The notes beneath the pieces were generated by a model, which saw only the letters and a list, made by a program, of their open reading frames with translations, searched no databases and was not told the origin of the DNA. Positions 1 through 6,696 of a DNA stretch of 9,810 bases are shown here, one piece after another. Numbering within the stretch: the stretch's first letter is position 1; each line of letters begins with the position of its first letter. The DNA is from an uncultured Thermomicrobiales bacterium (lineage in GTDB: Bacteria; Chloroflexota; Chloroflexia; Thermomicrobiales; UBA6265): assembly GCA_902806365.1 (NCBI GenBank), contig CADCWJ010000516.1, positions 1-9,810 on the forward strand, given 5' to 3'. Position numbers and translations under genes: made by a program.

Positions 1-245
1 GCGCCTGCAACGCCCCATTCAGCATGGCGTTGACGGGGGTGAAGTGATTTGCCCGGCGAGAACGCGCCGTTGGCTGACGGGACGAAAAGTACACGAATCC
101 TCCGGCGGCTCGGCGCGAATAGGTGAACGGTGAGGGACTTCGAAGCTGTGTCGTGACCGTGCGCCGGTCGCATGGTCAGTATAGATTCCCCGATGGCCGG
201 CTCCCCGGAACGCTGCATGCGTCTCCCCACATTCATCCCGCGAGG

Positions 246-1103
246 TCACCGTTCGATACTCGCCAGCGCACGCACGACGGCCTCCTGATCGGTGATGGAG
301 AGCGCCGACCGGTCGTCGTCCCTCAGGAGCCGGAACCGCCCTAGGCTCTCCATCTGCCCCGAGGCCCGGAGCGACAGCGTCGGGATCGATGGACCAGTGG
401 TTCGCGTGTCCGGTTGTCCCGCCCAGGCCAATACGGAAAGACTGCCGAAATCGTCGGAAAACGCGGAGAGCACGGACTTCCAGACGGCAACGTCAGGTTC
501 GAGGCTGATCTGTGGCAATCCCGCGCCGTCGACCACGACACCCGGAGGATCCCCGGCGAGGACCACCACCCGGACGTTTGTCATCGAGAAGATGTCCCGC
601 TCGATCTCCGCCCTGATCTTGCCATAGGTTGCGGCGAGCAACTCCGGGAGCACTTTCGTCGAGCCCAGGATCGGCATGAAGTTAGCGTCGCCCACCCAGC
701 GGGGAACGATGTGCTGATGGAGGTGTTCCGCGATGCCGGCTCCGGCCGCGCCACCAATGTTCATGCCGACATTGAATCCCGCGCAGTCGAGCACCCGGCG
801 CAGCACGCGAGTGAGGTTGCCGGTCAGGGCGGCCATCTCGGCCTGGGTGCCCGCATCCAGTTCAGATGGATCCTGGACGTGGGCGTGTGGCACGACCATC
901 AAGTGGCCCGTGTTGTAGGGATAGAGGTTGAGGATCACGAACGCCTGCTGCCCGCGATGGACGATCAGTGACGCCGTGTCGTCGCTCGAGTCGAGGCGGT
1001 TGCAGAAGACACATCCCTGCTCGCGTGCCGATCCCCCAACGTAGGCCATGCGCCATGGTGTCCAGAGCCGGTGATGCGGAACGAGAGTGGGGTCGGAAAG
1101 CAT
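246..1103 (-). CDS. HIT-family nucleotide hydrolase/phosphorylase with C-terminal extension
   Basis: This 285-residue protein belongs to the histidine-triad superfamily and resembles the bacterial Ap4A phosphorylase/HIT hydrolase type. Such proteins cleave or phosphorolyse nucleotide phosphoesters such as diadenosine polyphosphates in the cytoplasm. The N-terminus carries the family signature HRLWTPWRMAYV (11-22), followed by a CxxC pair (C31, C34) that probably binds zinc. The substrate-loop region NLYPYNTGHLMVVPHAH lies at 59-75. The histidine triad HLHQH is at 127-131, and H129 is the expected nucleotidylated residue by family rules. The conserved tail PRWVGDANF follows. The HIT part ends near residue 165, and about 112 more residues (174-285) match nothing I know. 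The ATG at 1103 was chosen because a GAGGA Shine-Dalgarno lies 7 nt upstream (complement of 1111-1115) and the family N-terminus starts just after it; an upstream extension to 1301 lacks family similarity. The gene is divergent from the glycosyltransferase gene. The true substrate is not determined. Confidence 0.9.
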   Translation of the reverse strand: MLSDPTLVPHHRLWTPWRMAYVGGSAREQGCVFCNRLDSSDDTASLIVHRGQQAFVILNLYPYNTGHLMVVPHAHVQDPSELDAGTQAEMAALTGNLTRVLRRVLDCAGFNVGMNIGGAAGAGIAEHLHQHIVPRWVGDANFMPILGSTKVLPELLAATYGKIRAEIERDIFSMTNVRVVVLAGDPPGVVVDGAGLPQISLEPDVAVWKSVLSAFSDDFGSLSVLAWAGQPDTRTTGPSIPTLSLRASGQMESLGRFRLLRDDDRSALSITDQEAVVRALASIER

Positions 1104-1225
1104 GTGGAATTCCTCGATCGTGTGACACCAAGGCAAAACTGCCAGGCCAAAGACATTCCCGTTGGGACGTGGACGTACTATCCTAACGAGACGGATATTG
1201 ACGACCGAAGCCAGGGAACGATGCA

Positions 1226-2770
1226 TTGGTAGTAAAGCAAGTATCCCGCGACCGATTCCAAACGTCAGGTGCGGAAACCGGGCGGGGCGATGCGGCATCA
1301 TGGCGTGTGCCGAAGCGGGCGCTCCGGGCGTCCCATCTCGATCTGCTCAGCCAGGTCGTTGCGCTCGGCGGCGATGTCTCGTCCGCGGCGCTCGCCTTTG
1401 CCGGGGCGTACCAGCTCCGGTACGGGTTCGAGCTGGGCGGCGCGGTCCTGGCGTCCGATCGCGAACCGTTCGGCACGTTCATGCGTCCGATGCTGGTCAG
1501 CGTCGTCCTCGTGCTGATGATCTTCTCGCTGCGTGGGATGTACCGGTTCCGGCGAGGATCGTCGCTGCTGGATGATGTGCCAAGGGTGGCCGGGGGATTC
1601 ACCACGGTCATGGCCGGGGTGGTCCTGCTCGCATTCTTTCTTCGCTTCGCACCCTCTCGACTCGTCTTTCTCTACGCCTGGCTTCTGGGGATCGCCCTGA
1701 TGATTGGGCATCGGATGCTGATGCGGGCGGCACAGCGTTACTTGTGGCGGCGCGGTGTCGGTGTCGATCGGGTCCTCATCGTCGGCGAAGGACAGACCGG
1801 ACGCAGGATCATGGGGGCGATCGCCGGCTCGCCACACCTCGGCTATCAACTTGCGGGATTCGCGGGTGGCGACGAGCTTGGGGAACGCGTCAACGTGGCG
1901 ACCGAGCGTGGCGTCTACTCGCTGGCCCGTCTCGGAGACGCGCGTGACGTCCCGGACATCGTTGCCCGGCATGACATCGACGAGGTTATCATCCTGCCCG
2001 GCGGTGGAACCGCGACATCGGCTCTCGATATCGTTCAGCATTGCCGCGAGGGGGTCGTCCAGTTCCGGCTCGTGCCCGATGTCCTGCAGTTCTCACTCGA
2101 CCGTGTCCACCTCTCGGAAATCGGCGGTGTCCCGATCATTGGCATCAAGGATGCCTCGATCCGGGGCTGGAATGCCTTCTGGAAGCGGACGCTCGATGTG
2201 GCTACCGCCTCCATCGTCCTGCTGCTGGCCGCGATCCCCATGGTCCTGATCGCGCTCGTCGTCCGCAACGACTCCCCCGGTCCGGTGCTCTACCGGCAGA
2301 CACGAGTAGGCAAGGACGGCAAGCCATTCACGATGCTGAAGTTCCGTTGCATGGTCCGCAACGCCGACGAGATGTGGGCCGATCTCCTGAGCGTTACGAG
2401 CGACGTCGACGCGCGCCTCTTCAAGATCAAGGTCGACCCCCGTATGACCAGGAGCGGGCGTTGGTTGCGCCGGTACAGCCTCGACGAGCTCCCGCAAATG
2501 CTTCATGTGCTGACCGGGGAGATGAGCGTGATCGGGCCCCGACCTCCACTCCCGCTCGAAGTCGAGGAGTACGACGAGTGGCACCGGCAGCGGTTCCTCG
2601 TCAAGCCCGGAATGACCGGTCTCTGGCAGGTCAATGGGCGGAGCTCGCTGACCTTCGACGAGATGGTGCGGCTGGACCTCTACTACGCCGAAAACTGGTC
2701 GCCGTGGATGGACGTCAAGATCATGCTCCGGACCATTCCGGCGGTGCTGCTGGGGCGTGGGGCGTATTAG
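1226..2770 (+). CDS. Exopolysaccharide polyprenyl glycosylphosphotransferase (WbaP/CpsE type)
   Basis: This 514-residue membrane enzyme would start a polysaccharide repeat unit by moving a sugar-1-phosphate from a nucleotide sugar to undecaprenyl phosphate on the inner membrane face. Four hydrophobic segments lie at about 41-63, 86-104, 122-141 and 146-166. A nucleotide-fold (CoA-binding-like) domain follows, with VLIVGEGQTGRR at 183-194. A fifth hydrophobic helix lies at about 323-346. The catalytic sugar-transferase domain shows LYRQTRVGKDGKPFTMLKFR (355-374), the catalytic Asp-Glu pair D420-E421 in SLDELPQ, VIGPRP (435-440) and KPGMTGLWQV (460-469). Length and order match full-length WbaP/CpsE proteins. 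The sugar cannot be read from the sequence. The start is TTG with AGGGA 8 nt upstream (1213-1217). The nearby ATG at 1221 meets a stop after three codons, and a GTG at 1307 is the main alternative. The gene probably shares a transcript with the downstream co-polymerase gene. Confidence 0.93.
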   Translation: MVVKQVSRDRFQTSGAETGRGDAASWRVPKRALRASHLDLLSQVVALGGDVSSAALAFAGAYQLRYGFELGGAVLASDREPFGTFMRPMLVSVVLVLMIFSLRGMYRFRRGSSLLDDVPRVAGGFTTVMAGVVLLAFFLRFAPSRLVFLYAWLLGIALMIGHRMLMRAAQRYLWRRGVGVDRVLIVGEGQTGRRIMGAIAGSPHLGYQLAGFAGGDELGERVNVATERGVYSLARLGDARDVPDIVARHDIDEVIILPGGGTATSALDIVQHCREGVVQFRLVPDVLQFSLDRVHLSEIGGVPIIGIKDASIRGWNAFWKRTLDVATASIVLLLAAIPMVLIALVVRNDSPGPVLYRQTRVGKDGKPFTMLKFRCMVRNADEMWADLLSVTSDVDARLFKIKVDPRMTRSGRWLRRYSLDELPQMLHVLTGEMSVIGPRPPLPLEVEEYDEWHRQRFLVKPGMTGLWQVNGRSSLTFDEMVRLDLYYAENWSPWMDVKIMLRTIPAVLLGRGAY

Positions 2771-2812
2771 GAGATGGCGGCAGCCGGGAACCGAGAGCCC
2801 GGGGACCTGACG

Positions 2813-3427
2813 ATGGAGCTGCGGGACTTTCTGCGGCTCCTGCGCAGGCTCTGGTGGGTGCCGGCCGCATTGCTCCTGATGGGCTCGATCGCGGGATGGG
2901 TTTTGGCTCCGGCCACCCCCTACAAGTCGATGTTTCGGGCAGTGGTGGTGATGCCCGGCGACACGGAAGATCCGGGCAGCTCCGAGCGACCGGAGCTGAT
3001 GATCCTTGACGACCTGCTCCCGCTGGTCCGCTCACGGGCGTTCGCCGAGCGGACGATAGAGGCCATCCCCGCCGGGAATCGAGACGCCCTGACAGTCCCG
3101 GAGGTCCAGGCCGCGCTGGATCAATCGCGCTATGGACGCGTTGCCACGGTAACCGGCAGCGGTTCCGATCCGGCCGAAGTGGCGGCGATCGTATCTGCCG
3201 CCGCGGTCGTCTTTCCCGACGCGGTCAATACGTACCTGGTCGCGCCGGGAGGCGAGCCAGCAAGCGTTCAGGTGCTCGACCCGCCATCCCCACCAGAACG
3301 GTCATTCACCCGGCGCAATCTGGTCGTTGGAGCGGCGGCGTTCGCGGCCGGAATGGCGGGGCTATGGATCGTCTGGTTGGTCGGTGCGAGACGGCTCAGG
3401 GCAACGACAGATGCCCGTTCAATTTAG
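2813..3427 (+). CDS. Wzz/YveK-like polysaccharide co-polymerase (chain-length determinant)
   Basis: The predicted 204-residue protein has the polysaccharide co-polymerase layout: a short basic N-terminus (MELRDFLRLLRR), a first membrane helix at about 13-32, an extracytoplasmic part of about 135 residues, a proline-rich PPSPPERS segment (157-164) and a second helix at about 170-190. Such proteins control the chain length or export of surface polysaccharides together with a Wzy polymerase. It lacks the cytoplasmic BY-kinase domain of fused forms and stops soon after the second helix, so any kinase must be separate. I chose the ATG at 2813 because GGGGA lies 7 nt upstream and MELRDFLRLLRR looks like the usual family start. 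The ATG at 2774 would add 13 residues, but its AGGAG touches the start codon directly. It lies 42 bp after the glycosylphosphotransferase gene, supporting co-transcription. Its TAG stop overlaps the stop of the convergent hisI. Confidence 0.8.
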   Translation: MELRDFLRLLRRLWWVPAALLLMGSIAGWVLAPATPYKSMFRAVVVMPGDTEDPGSSERPELMILDDLLPLVRSRAFAERTIEAIPAGNRDALTVPEVQAALDQSRYGRVATVTGSGSDPAEVAAIVSAAAVVFPDAVNTYLVAPGGEPASVQVLDPPSPPERSFTRRNLVVGAAAFAAGMAGLWIVWLVGARRLRATTDARSI

Positions 3428-4380
3428 ACTGACGGCGCCGTCCAGGTGGCAAAGAATTGCCCCAGGTACGGGCGAGTGCGCAGCTCATCCAGATCGGCCC
3501 GGATCAGCGACACCGGAGCGATGCCGGCCTGCACGCAGCAGCTTGCCACCAAGCGCATGGACTCAAAGGCGAGGGGCTTCACGTCTCTCTCGATGGCGTC
3601 AGCCCAGCTCTCCGCCTGGGAGCGCAACAGCGCCGCCAGCATCCCGGCCGACGGAACATCGACCGGCTGAAGAGGTTCAAGCGCGCGATCGGGCCGCACC
3701 ATATCCCAGGTCAGCCTTTCCCTGATGCAGCGGAGCGCGAGCCAGTAGAGAACCTGTCCCCCTTCGAGCAGCAAGTCGTCCACCAGTCCCGAGGCTGAGG
3801 TTGCGTGGCGGTGCGTGCCATCGAGCACCCCGGCCAGCTCCCGAAGTTCGTCACCGATCCGCTCTGTGATCAGGTCCTCGTTTGCGTGAAGCATTCGCGA
3901 GGTGCGTGACTCGCCGGTGAAATCCCCGTCTCGCAGTGTTTCGTAGGCTGCCCACCATATCCGGGTCGCCGTCACGATCCCGCCCGCCGTTCCGTACACG
4001 TCGTCCGGATCGAACACGCGATCCCGAACCGTCGACAGCGAGTTGTCGGGCTCCAGGCGGCGATAGAAACACGTCGGGTAGCCGTCGTGACAGACCGCAG
4101 TGACCTGTTCGACATCGATCAGCAACGTGTTGAGCTCGCAGTTGACGTGAATTTCCCGGACCCGCTGGACATGTCCCGACGTCTCGCCCTTCAGCCAGAG
4201 TTTCTGCCGGCTGCGGCTCCAGTAGTGGACAAGGCCGGTCTCGCGCGTACGCTCCAGTGCTTCCTGATTGAGGAAGCCCACCATCAGCACGTCACCGCTC
4301 GACTCATCCCGGATCGCGGCCGGAACGAGTCCATCCGGGCCAAAGGAGATTGGCAGCGGCTGGGTGCCAGTGCGGCTCAT
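3424..4380 (-). CDS. hisI: Phosphoribosyl-AMP cyclohydrolase fused to a divergent HisE-like C-terminal region
   Basis: This 318-residue protein has an N-terminal phosphoribosyl-AMP cyclohydrolase domain (about 10-125), which opens the purine ring in histidine synthesis. Diagnostic stretches are MVGFLNQEALERTRETG (33-49), YWSRSRQKLWLKGETSGHVQ (53-72) and CHDGYPTCFYR (97-107). Cys81, Cys97 and Cys104 match the zinc-ligand positions. The usual DCDxD magnesium motif reads NCELN at 80-84, a clear deviation. Residues about 140-235 look like a diverged phosphoribosyl-ATP pyrophosphohydrolase (HisE, MazG-like) domain: RIGDELRE (174-181) keeps the acidic EExxE pattern, but the later ExxD is E206-x-x-Q209. 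A further stretch (about 245-305) resembles the end of the same fold again. The ATG at 4380 overlaps the hisF stop as ATGA, with GGAGG 7 nt upstream (complement of 4388-4392). The cyclohydrolase call is firm; pyrophosphohydrolase activity is uncertain and a separate hisE may exist elsewhere. Confidence 0.9.
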   Translation of the reverse strand: MSRTGTQPLPISFGPDGLVPAAIRDESSGDVLMVGFLNQEALERTRETGLVHYWSRSRQKLWLKGETSGHVQRVREIHVNCELNTLLIDVEQVTAVCHDGYPTCFYRRLEPDNSLSTVRDRVFDPDDVYGTAGGIVTATRIWWAAYETLRDGDFTGESRTSRMLHANEDLITERIGDELRELAGVLDGTHRHATSASGLVDDLLLEGGQVLYWLALRCIRERLTWDMVRPDRALEPLQPVDVPSAGMLAALLRSQAESWADAIERDVKPLAFESMRLVASCCVQAGIAPVSLIRADLDELRTRPYLGQFFATWTAPSV

Positions 4381-5159
4381 GGCGCCACCTCCGGGCGAAC
4401 CGGAATCCCGCTCGTCGCGAGATGCCGCTTCACATCGGCGATCCGCATCGTGCCGAAGTGAAAGAGGGACGCCGCCAGCACCGCATCGGCCCGGCCGGGC
4501 GCCAGAGCCTCGACGAAGTGATCCATTGTGCCGGCGCCGCCCGACGCGATCACCGGGACGTTGACGGAGGCCGAGACCGCTTCCAGCAGTGCGAGATCGT
4601 AGCCCGCCAGGGTGCCGTCCTGATCCATGCTCGTCAGGAGGATCTCCCCGGCTCCCCGTGCGGCCACCTCTTCGGCCCAATCCACGGCATCGCGCCCGGC
4701 CGGGCGGCGCCCGCCGTGCGTGAAGACATCCCATCGACCACTATTGGGATTGCGCCGCGCATCGATAGCGACCACGATGCACTGACTGCCGAACATCCCG
4801 GCCCCTTCGCTGATGAGCTCGGGGCGAACCAGCGCCGCGGTGTTGATGAAGATTTTGTCCGCTCCGGAGCTGAGCAGACCGCGCATGTCCGCCACGGAGC
4901 GGATCCCACCACCGACGGTGAGCGGAATGAAGACCTGATCGGCGGTACGGCGCACAACGTCGATCATGGTATCCCGGCTGTCCGAGCTGGCGGTGATGTC
5001 GAGGAAGACCAGCTCGTCAGCGCCCTCGTCGTTGTAGAGCGCCGCCATCTCGACCGGATCGCCGGCATCGCGCAGATCGAGGAATTGGACACCCTTCACC
5101 ACGCGCCCACCGGTGACATCCAGCGCCGGGATGATACGCACCGTCAGATCATTGGTCAT
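4377..5159 (-). CDS. hisF: Imidazole glycerol phosphate synthase, cyclase subunit HisF
   Basis: This 260-residue (beta/alpha)8-barrel enzyme uses ammonia delivered by HisH to turn PRFAR into imidazole glycerol phosphate and AICAR. The two catalytic aspartates are visible as D14 in RIIPALDV and D133 in VVAIDARR. Phosphate-binding glycine stretches appear as TVGGGIRS (81-88) and IASGGAGT (204-211), and LTSMDQDGT (175-183) is a strong HisF signature. Length is normal for the family. The start ATG overlaps the hisA stop as ATGA, with a GAGGAG 8 nt upstream (complement of 5168-5173). The protein should form the IGP synthase heterodimer with the hisH product encoded two genes upstream. Confidence 0.98.
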   Translation of the reverse strand: MTNDLTVRIIPALDVTGGRVVKGVQFLDLRDAGDPVEMAALYNDEGADELVFLDITASSDSRDTMIDVVRRTADQVFIPLTVGGGIRSVADMRGLLSSGADKIFINTAALVRPELISEGAGMFGSQCIVVAIDARRNPNSGRWDVFTHGGRRPAGRDAVDWAEEVAARGAGEILLTSMDQDGTLAGYDLALLEAVSASVNVPVIASGGAGTMDHFVEALAPGRADAVLAASLFHFGTMRIADVKRHLATSGIPVRPEVAP

Positions 5160-5902
5160 GACGGCCGCTCCTCATCATTGGGAGCGGGCTCGCGGGCGAC
5201 GGTGATCGCGTCGGCGAGCGATAGACGCTGATGGTAGAGGGCGGCCCCGATGATGACCCCGGACGCGCCACACTCGCGAACATGCCGGATGTCGGAGAGC
5301 GAGCCGATCCCACCAGAGGCGATCACCTCGATCGAGAGTCCGTCGACCATTTCCGAAAGCGCTTCGAGGTTCGGTCCCTCCAACCGTCCGTCGCGCCGGA
5401 TGTCGGTAAAGATCACTTGAGCCAATCCCGCGCCCGCGAATCGGCGCGCCACACCGAGTGCGTCCATATCAGTCTGGTCGCGCCACCCTTCCGCCGCGAG
5501 CTTGCCGTCGCGTGCGTCGAGCCCAACCGCGATCGCCGCACCGTACTCATCGATCGCGCGCTCGACCATCTCCGGATCGCGGATCGCCGCCGAGCCGATC
5601 ACCATTCGGTCGATCCCGATCGCCTTGACCTCATGCAGGTCCTCCAGTGTGCGCAACCCCCCACCGAGCTGGAGCCTTGTCGACACGGCGCCCCGGATGC
5701 GCTCGATGGCGTCTTGATTCGCCCGCACGCCGTCGCGGGCACCATCGAGATCGACGATGTGAATCCACTCCGCGCCCAACGCTTCCCAGCGTCGCGCGGC
5801 TTCGGCGGGATCCCCGTCGAACGCCGTTTCCTGGTCGAAATCGCCCTCGACAAGCCGAACCGTCTTGCCGCCGCGAATGTCGATGGCGGGATACACGATC
5901 AT
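5156..5902 (-). CDS. hisA: ProFAR isomerase HisA
   Basis: This 248-residue (beta/alpha)8-barrel catalyses the Amadori rearrangement of ProFAR to PRFAR, the step just before IGP synthase. The N-terminus MIVYPAIDIRGG carries the general base D8. VGLDARDG places the second catalytic aspartate at D129, and FTDIRRDG has T166 and D167. Phosphate-binding glycines are in LQLGGGLR (78-84) and IASGGIGS (194-201). It looks like an ordinary HisA; whether it also does the TrpF reaction (as PriA does) cannot be judged from sequence alone. Unlike its neighbours, its start has no clear Shine-Dalgarno (the upstream bases read GAGATCTTCCCC on the minus strand). It lies 197 bp after hisH rather than overlapping it, so it may have its own expression signal. 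Confidence 0.97.
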   Translation of the reverse strand: MIVYPAIDIRGGKTVRLVEGDFDQETAFDGDPAEAARRWEALGAEWIHIVDLDGARDGVRANQDAIERIRGAVSTRLQLGGGLRTLEDLHEVKAIGIDRMVIGSAAIRDPEMVERAIDEYGAAIAVGLDARDGKLAAEGWRDQTDMDALGVARRFAGAGLAQVIFTDIRRDGRLEGPNLEALSEMVDGLSIEVIASGGIGSLSDIRHVRECGASGVIIGAALYHQRLSLADAITVAREPAPNDEERPS

Positions 5903-6099
5903 GGGGAAGATCTCATCTCTCTTCAGGCGAAGGGCGAGCTCAAGCTAAAAATGTCCCGAATGACACCATCGCTTCGGCCACGCCGGGAAGCGGAGCTTCA
6001 CCGATGCCGCTTACGATGCCGCTTACAGGGACGATACACGATGATCCCTTACATCCAGCGACTGCTGGCGGGCTGGAGCATGACCGAGTGAGGAGGAAG
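5903..6099 (-). promoter_or_regulatory. Structured gap between hisH and hisA, possible regulatory leader
   Basis: This 197-bp stretch is the only sizeable break in an operon whose other junctions overlap. I find no convincing gene in it. Read on the minus strand it has a tandem repeat near its start, then GAAGC-TCC-GCTTC-CCGGCGTGGCC-GAAGC (5999-5971). There the central GCTTC can pair with either flanking GAAGC, giving two mutually exclusive small hairpins. Five T residues (5951-5947) lie about 20 nt beyond the second hairpin, too far for a standard terminator. A promoter for hisA, an mRNA processing site or a regulator site are all possible; none has strong sequence support. Confidence 0.3.
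6002..6026. repeat. Perfect 12-bp tandem repeat upstream of hisA
   Basis: The unit CGATGCCGCTTA occurs twice head to tail (6002-6013 and 6014-6025), followed by C. A degenerate third copy, CGATGATCCCTTAC, lies at 6039-6052 in the same orientation. The repeat is wholly within the hisH-hisA gap, so it is not a coding repeat. It may be a protein-binding site or a replication-slippage product. Confidence 0.85.
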
Positions 6100-6696
6100 C
6101 TATTGTTGCCAGTCGACCCACGACTGGACCAGTCGAAGTCCGTCCCGCCCGCTTTTTTCGGGGTGAAACTGGAATCCCCAGATGTTTTCGCGGGCAACGA
6201 TGCTGGGGAAGCGGACGCCGTAATCCGTCACCGCCGCGATCTCCCCGCGGTCTGCCGGGTTCACGAAATACGAGTGAACGAAGTAAAAGTACGTCGGCCT
6301 GACATCCTCGAGGGGGGTGCCGGGCTGAAAAGCCGCCTTGTTCCATCCCATCTGCGGCACCTTCAACGTGTCCGGGAGCGCCGTGACGGTACCATCGAGC
6401 AATCCGAGGCCGGTGGTGGGGCCCTCCTCCTGAGCGCCGTACAGCAGTTGCATCCCGAGGCAAACGCCCAGCAGCGGTTTGCCGGAGTTCGCGGTCCGGA
6501 CGACCGCGTCCGCGAGACCGGATTCCCGGAGACGGGTCATCGCCGCGGCGGCGTTGCCGACTCCCGGCAGCACGACCCGGCTGGCCGCGATTACCTCTTC
6601 CGGATCGCCGGTGATCCTTGCTTTGGCCCCGGCCGCTTCTAGAGCTCGTTGGATCGAGCGCAGGTTGCCCGCTCCGTAATCGACAATTGCGATCAT
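6100..6696 (-). CDS. hisH: Imidazole glycerol phosphate synthase, glutamine amidotransferase subunit HisH
   Basis: This 198-residue class I glutamine amidotransferase hydrolyses glutamine and channels ammonia to HisF. The N-terminal MIAIVDYGAGNLRS is typical of HisH. The oxyanion-region LPGVGNA lies at 43-49. The nucleophile is C79 in LLGVCLGMQLL, and H178 and E180 in FQFHPEKSG complete the catalytic triad. VPQMGWNK (113-120) corresponds to the family's VPHMGWN region, with Gln in place of the frequent His. The start overlaps the hisB stop as ATGA, with AAAGGGG 7 nt upstream (complement of 6704-6710). Length is normal. Confidence 0.98.
   Translation of the reverse strand: MIAIVDYGAGNLRSIQRALEAAGAKARITGDPEEVIAASRVVLPGVGNAAAAMTRLRESGLADAVVRTANSGKPLLGVCLGMQLLYGAQEEGPTTGLGLLDGTVTALPDTLKVPQMGWNKAAFQPGTPLEDVRPTYFYFVHSYFVNPADRGEIAAVTDYGVRFPSIVARENIWGFQFHPEKSGRDGLRLVQSWVDWQQ

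Noticed and set aside
54..69. CGGCG-AGAACG-CGCCG inverted repeat as a terminator of an off-window gene.
   Set aside because: Short stem with no following T or A run on either side.
1..245. Possible genes at the left edge, such as an open frame on the plus strand ending near 47 or 131, a minus-strand start at 25, or a 76-codon minus-strand frame at 19-249.
   Set aside because: No fragment is long enough or similar enough to any family, and none has a Shine-Dalgarno. The stretch is left as unassigned, possibly intergenic.
1298..2041. Long minus-strand frames opposite the glycosylphosphotransferase.
   Set aside because: They overlap a gene with full domain support and have no recognisable protein character.
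5940..6080. A short minus-strand frame (MLQPASSRWM) in the gap as a his leader peptide.
   Set aside because: It has no histidine codons and no ribosome site, so it does not fit a histidine attenuation leader.
5231..6091. A long plus-strand open frame opposite hisA, ending in a short stretch MIPYIQRLLAGWSMTE inside the hisH-hisA gap.
   Set aside because: It is the antisense shadow of hisA in GC-rich DNA. The final 16 codons have only a weak AGGGA at 9 nt and no other support.
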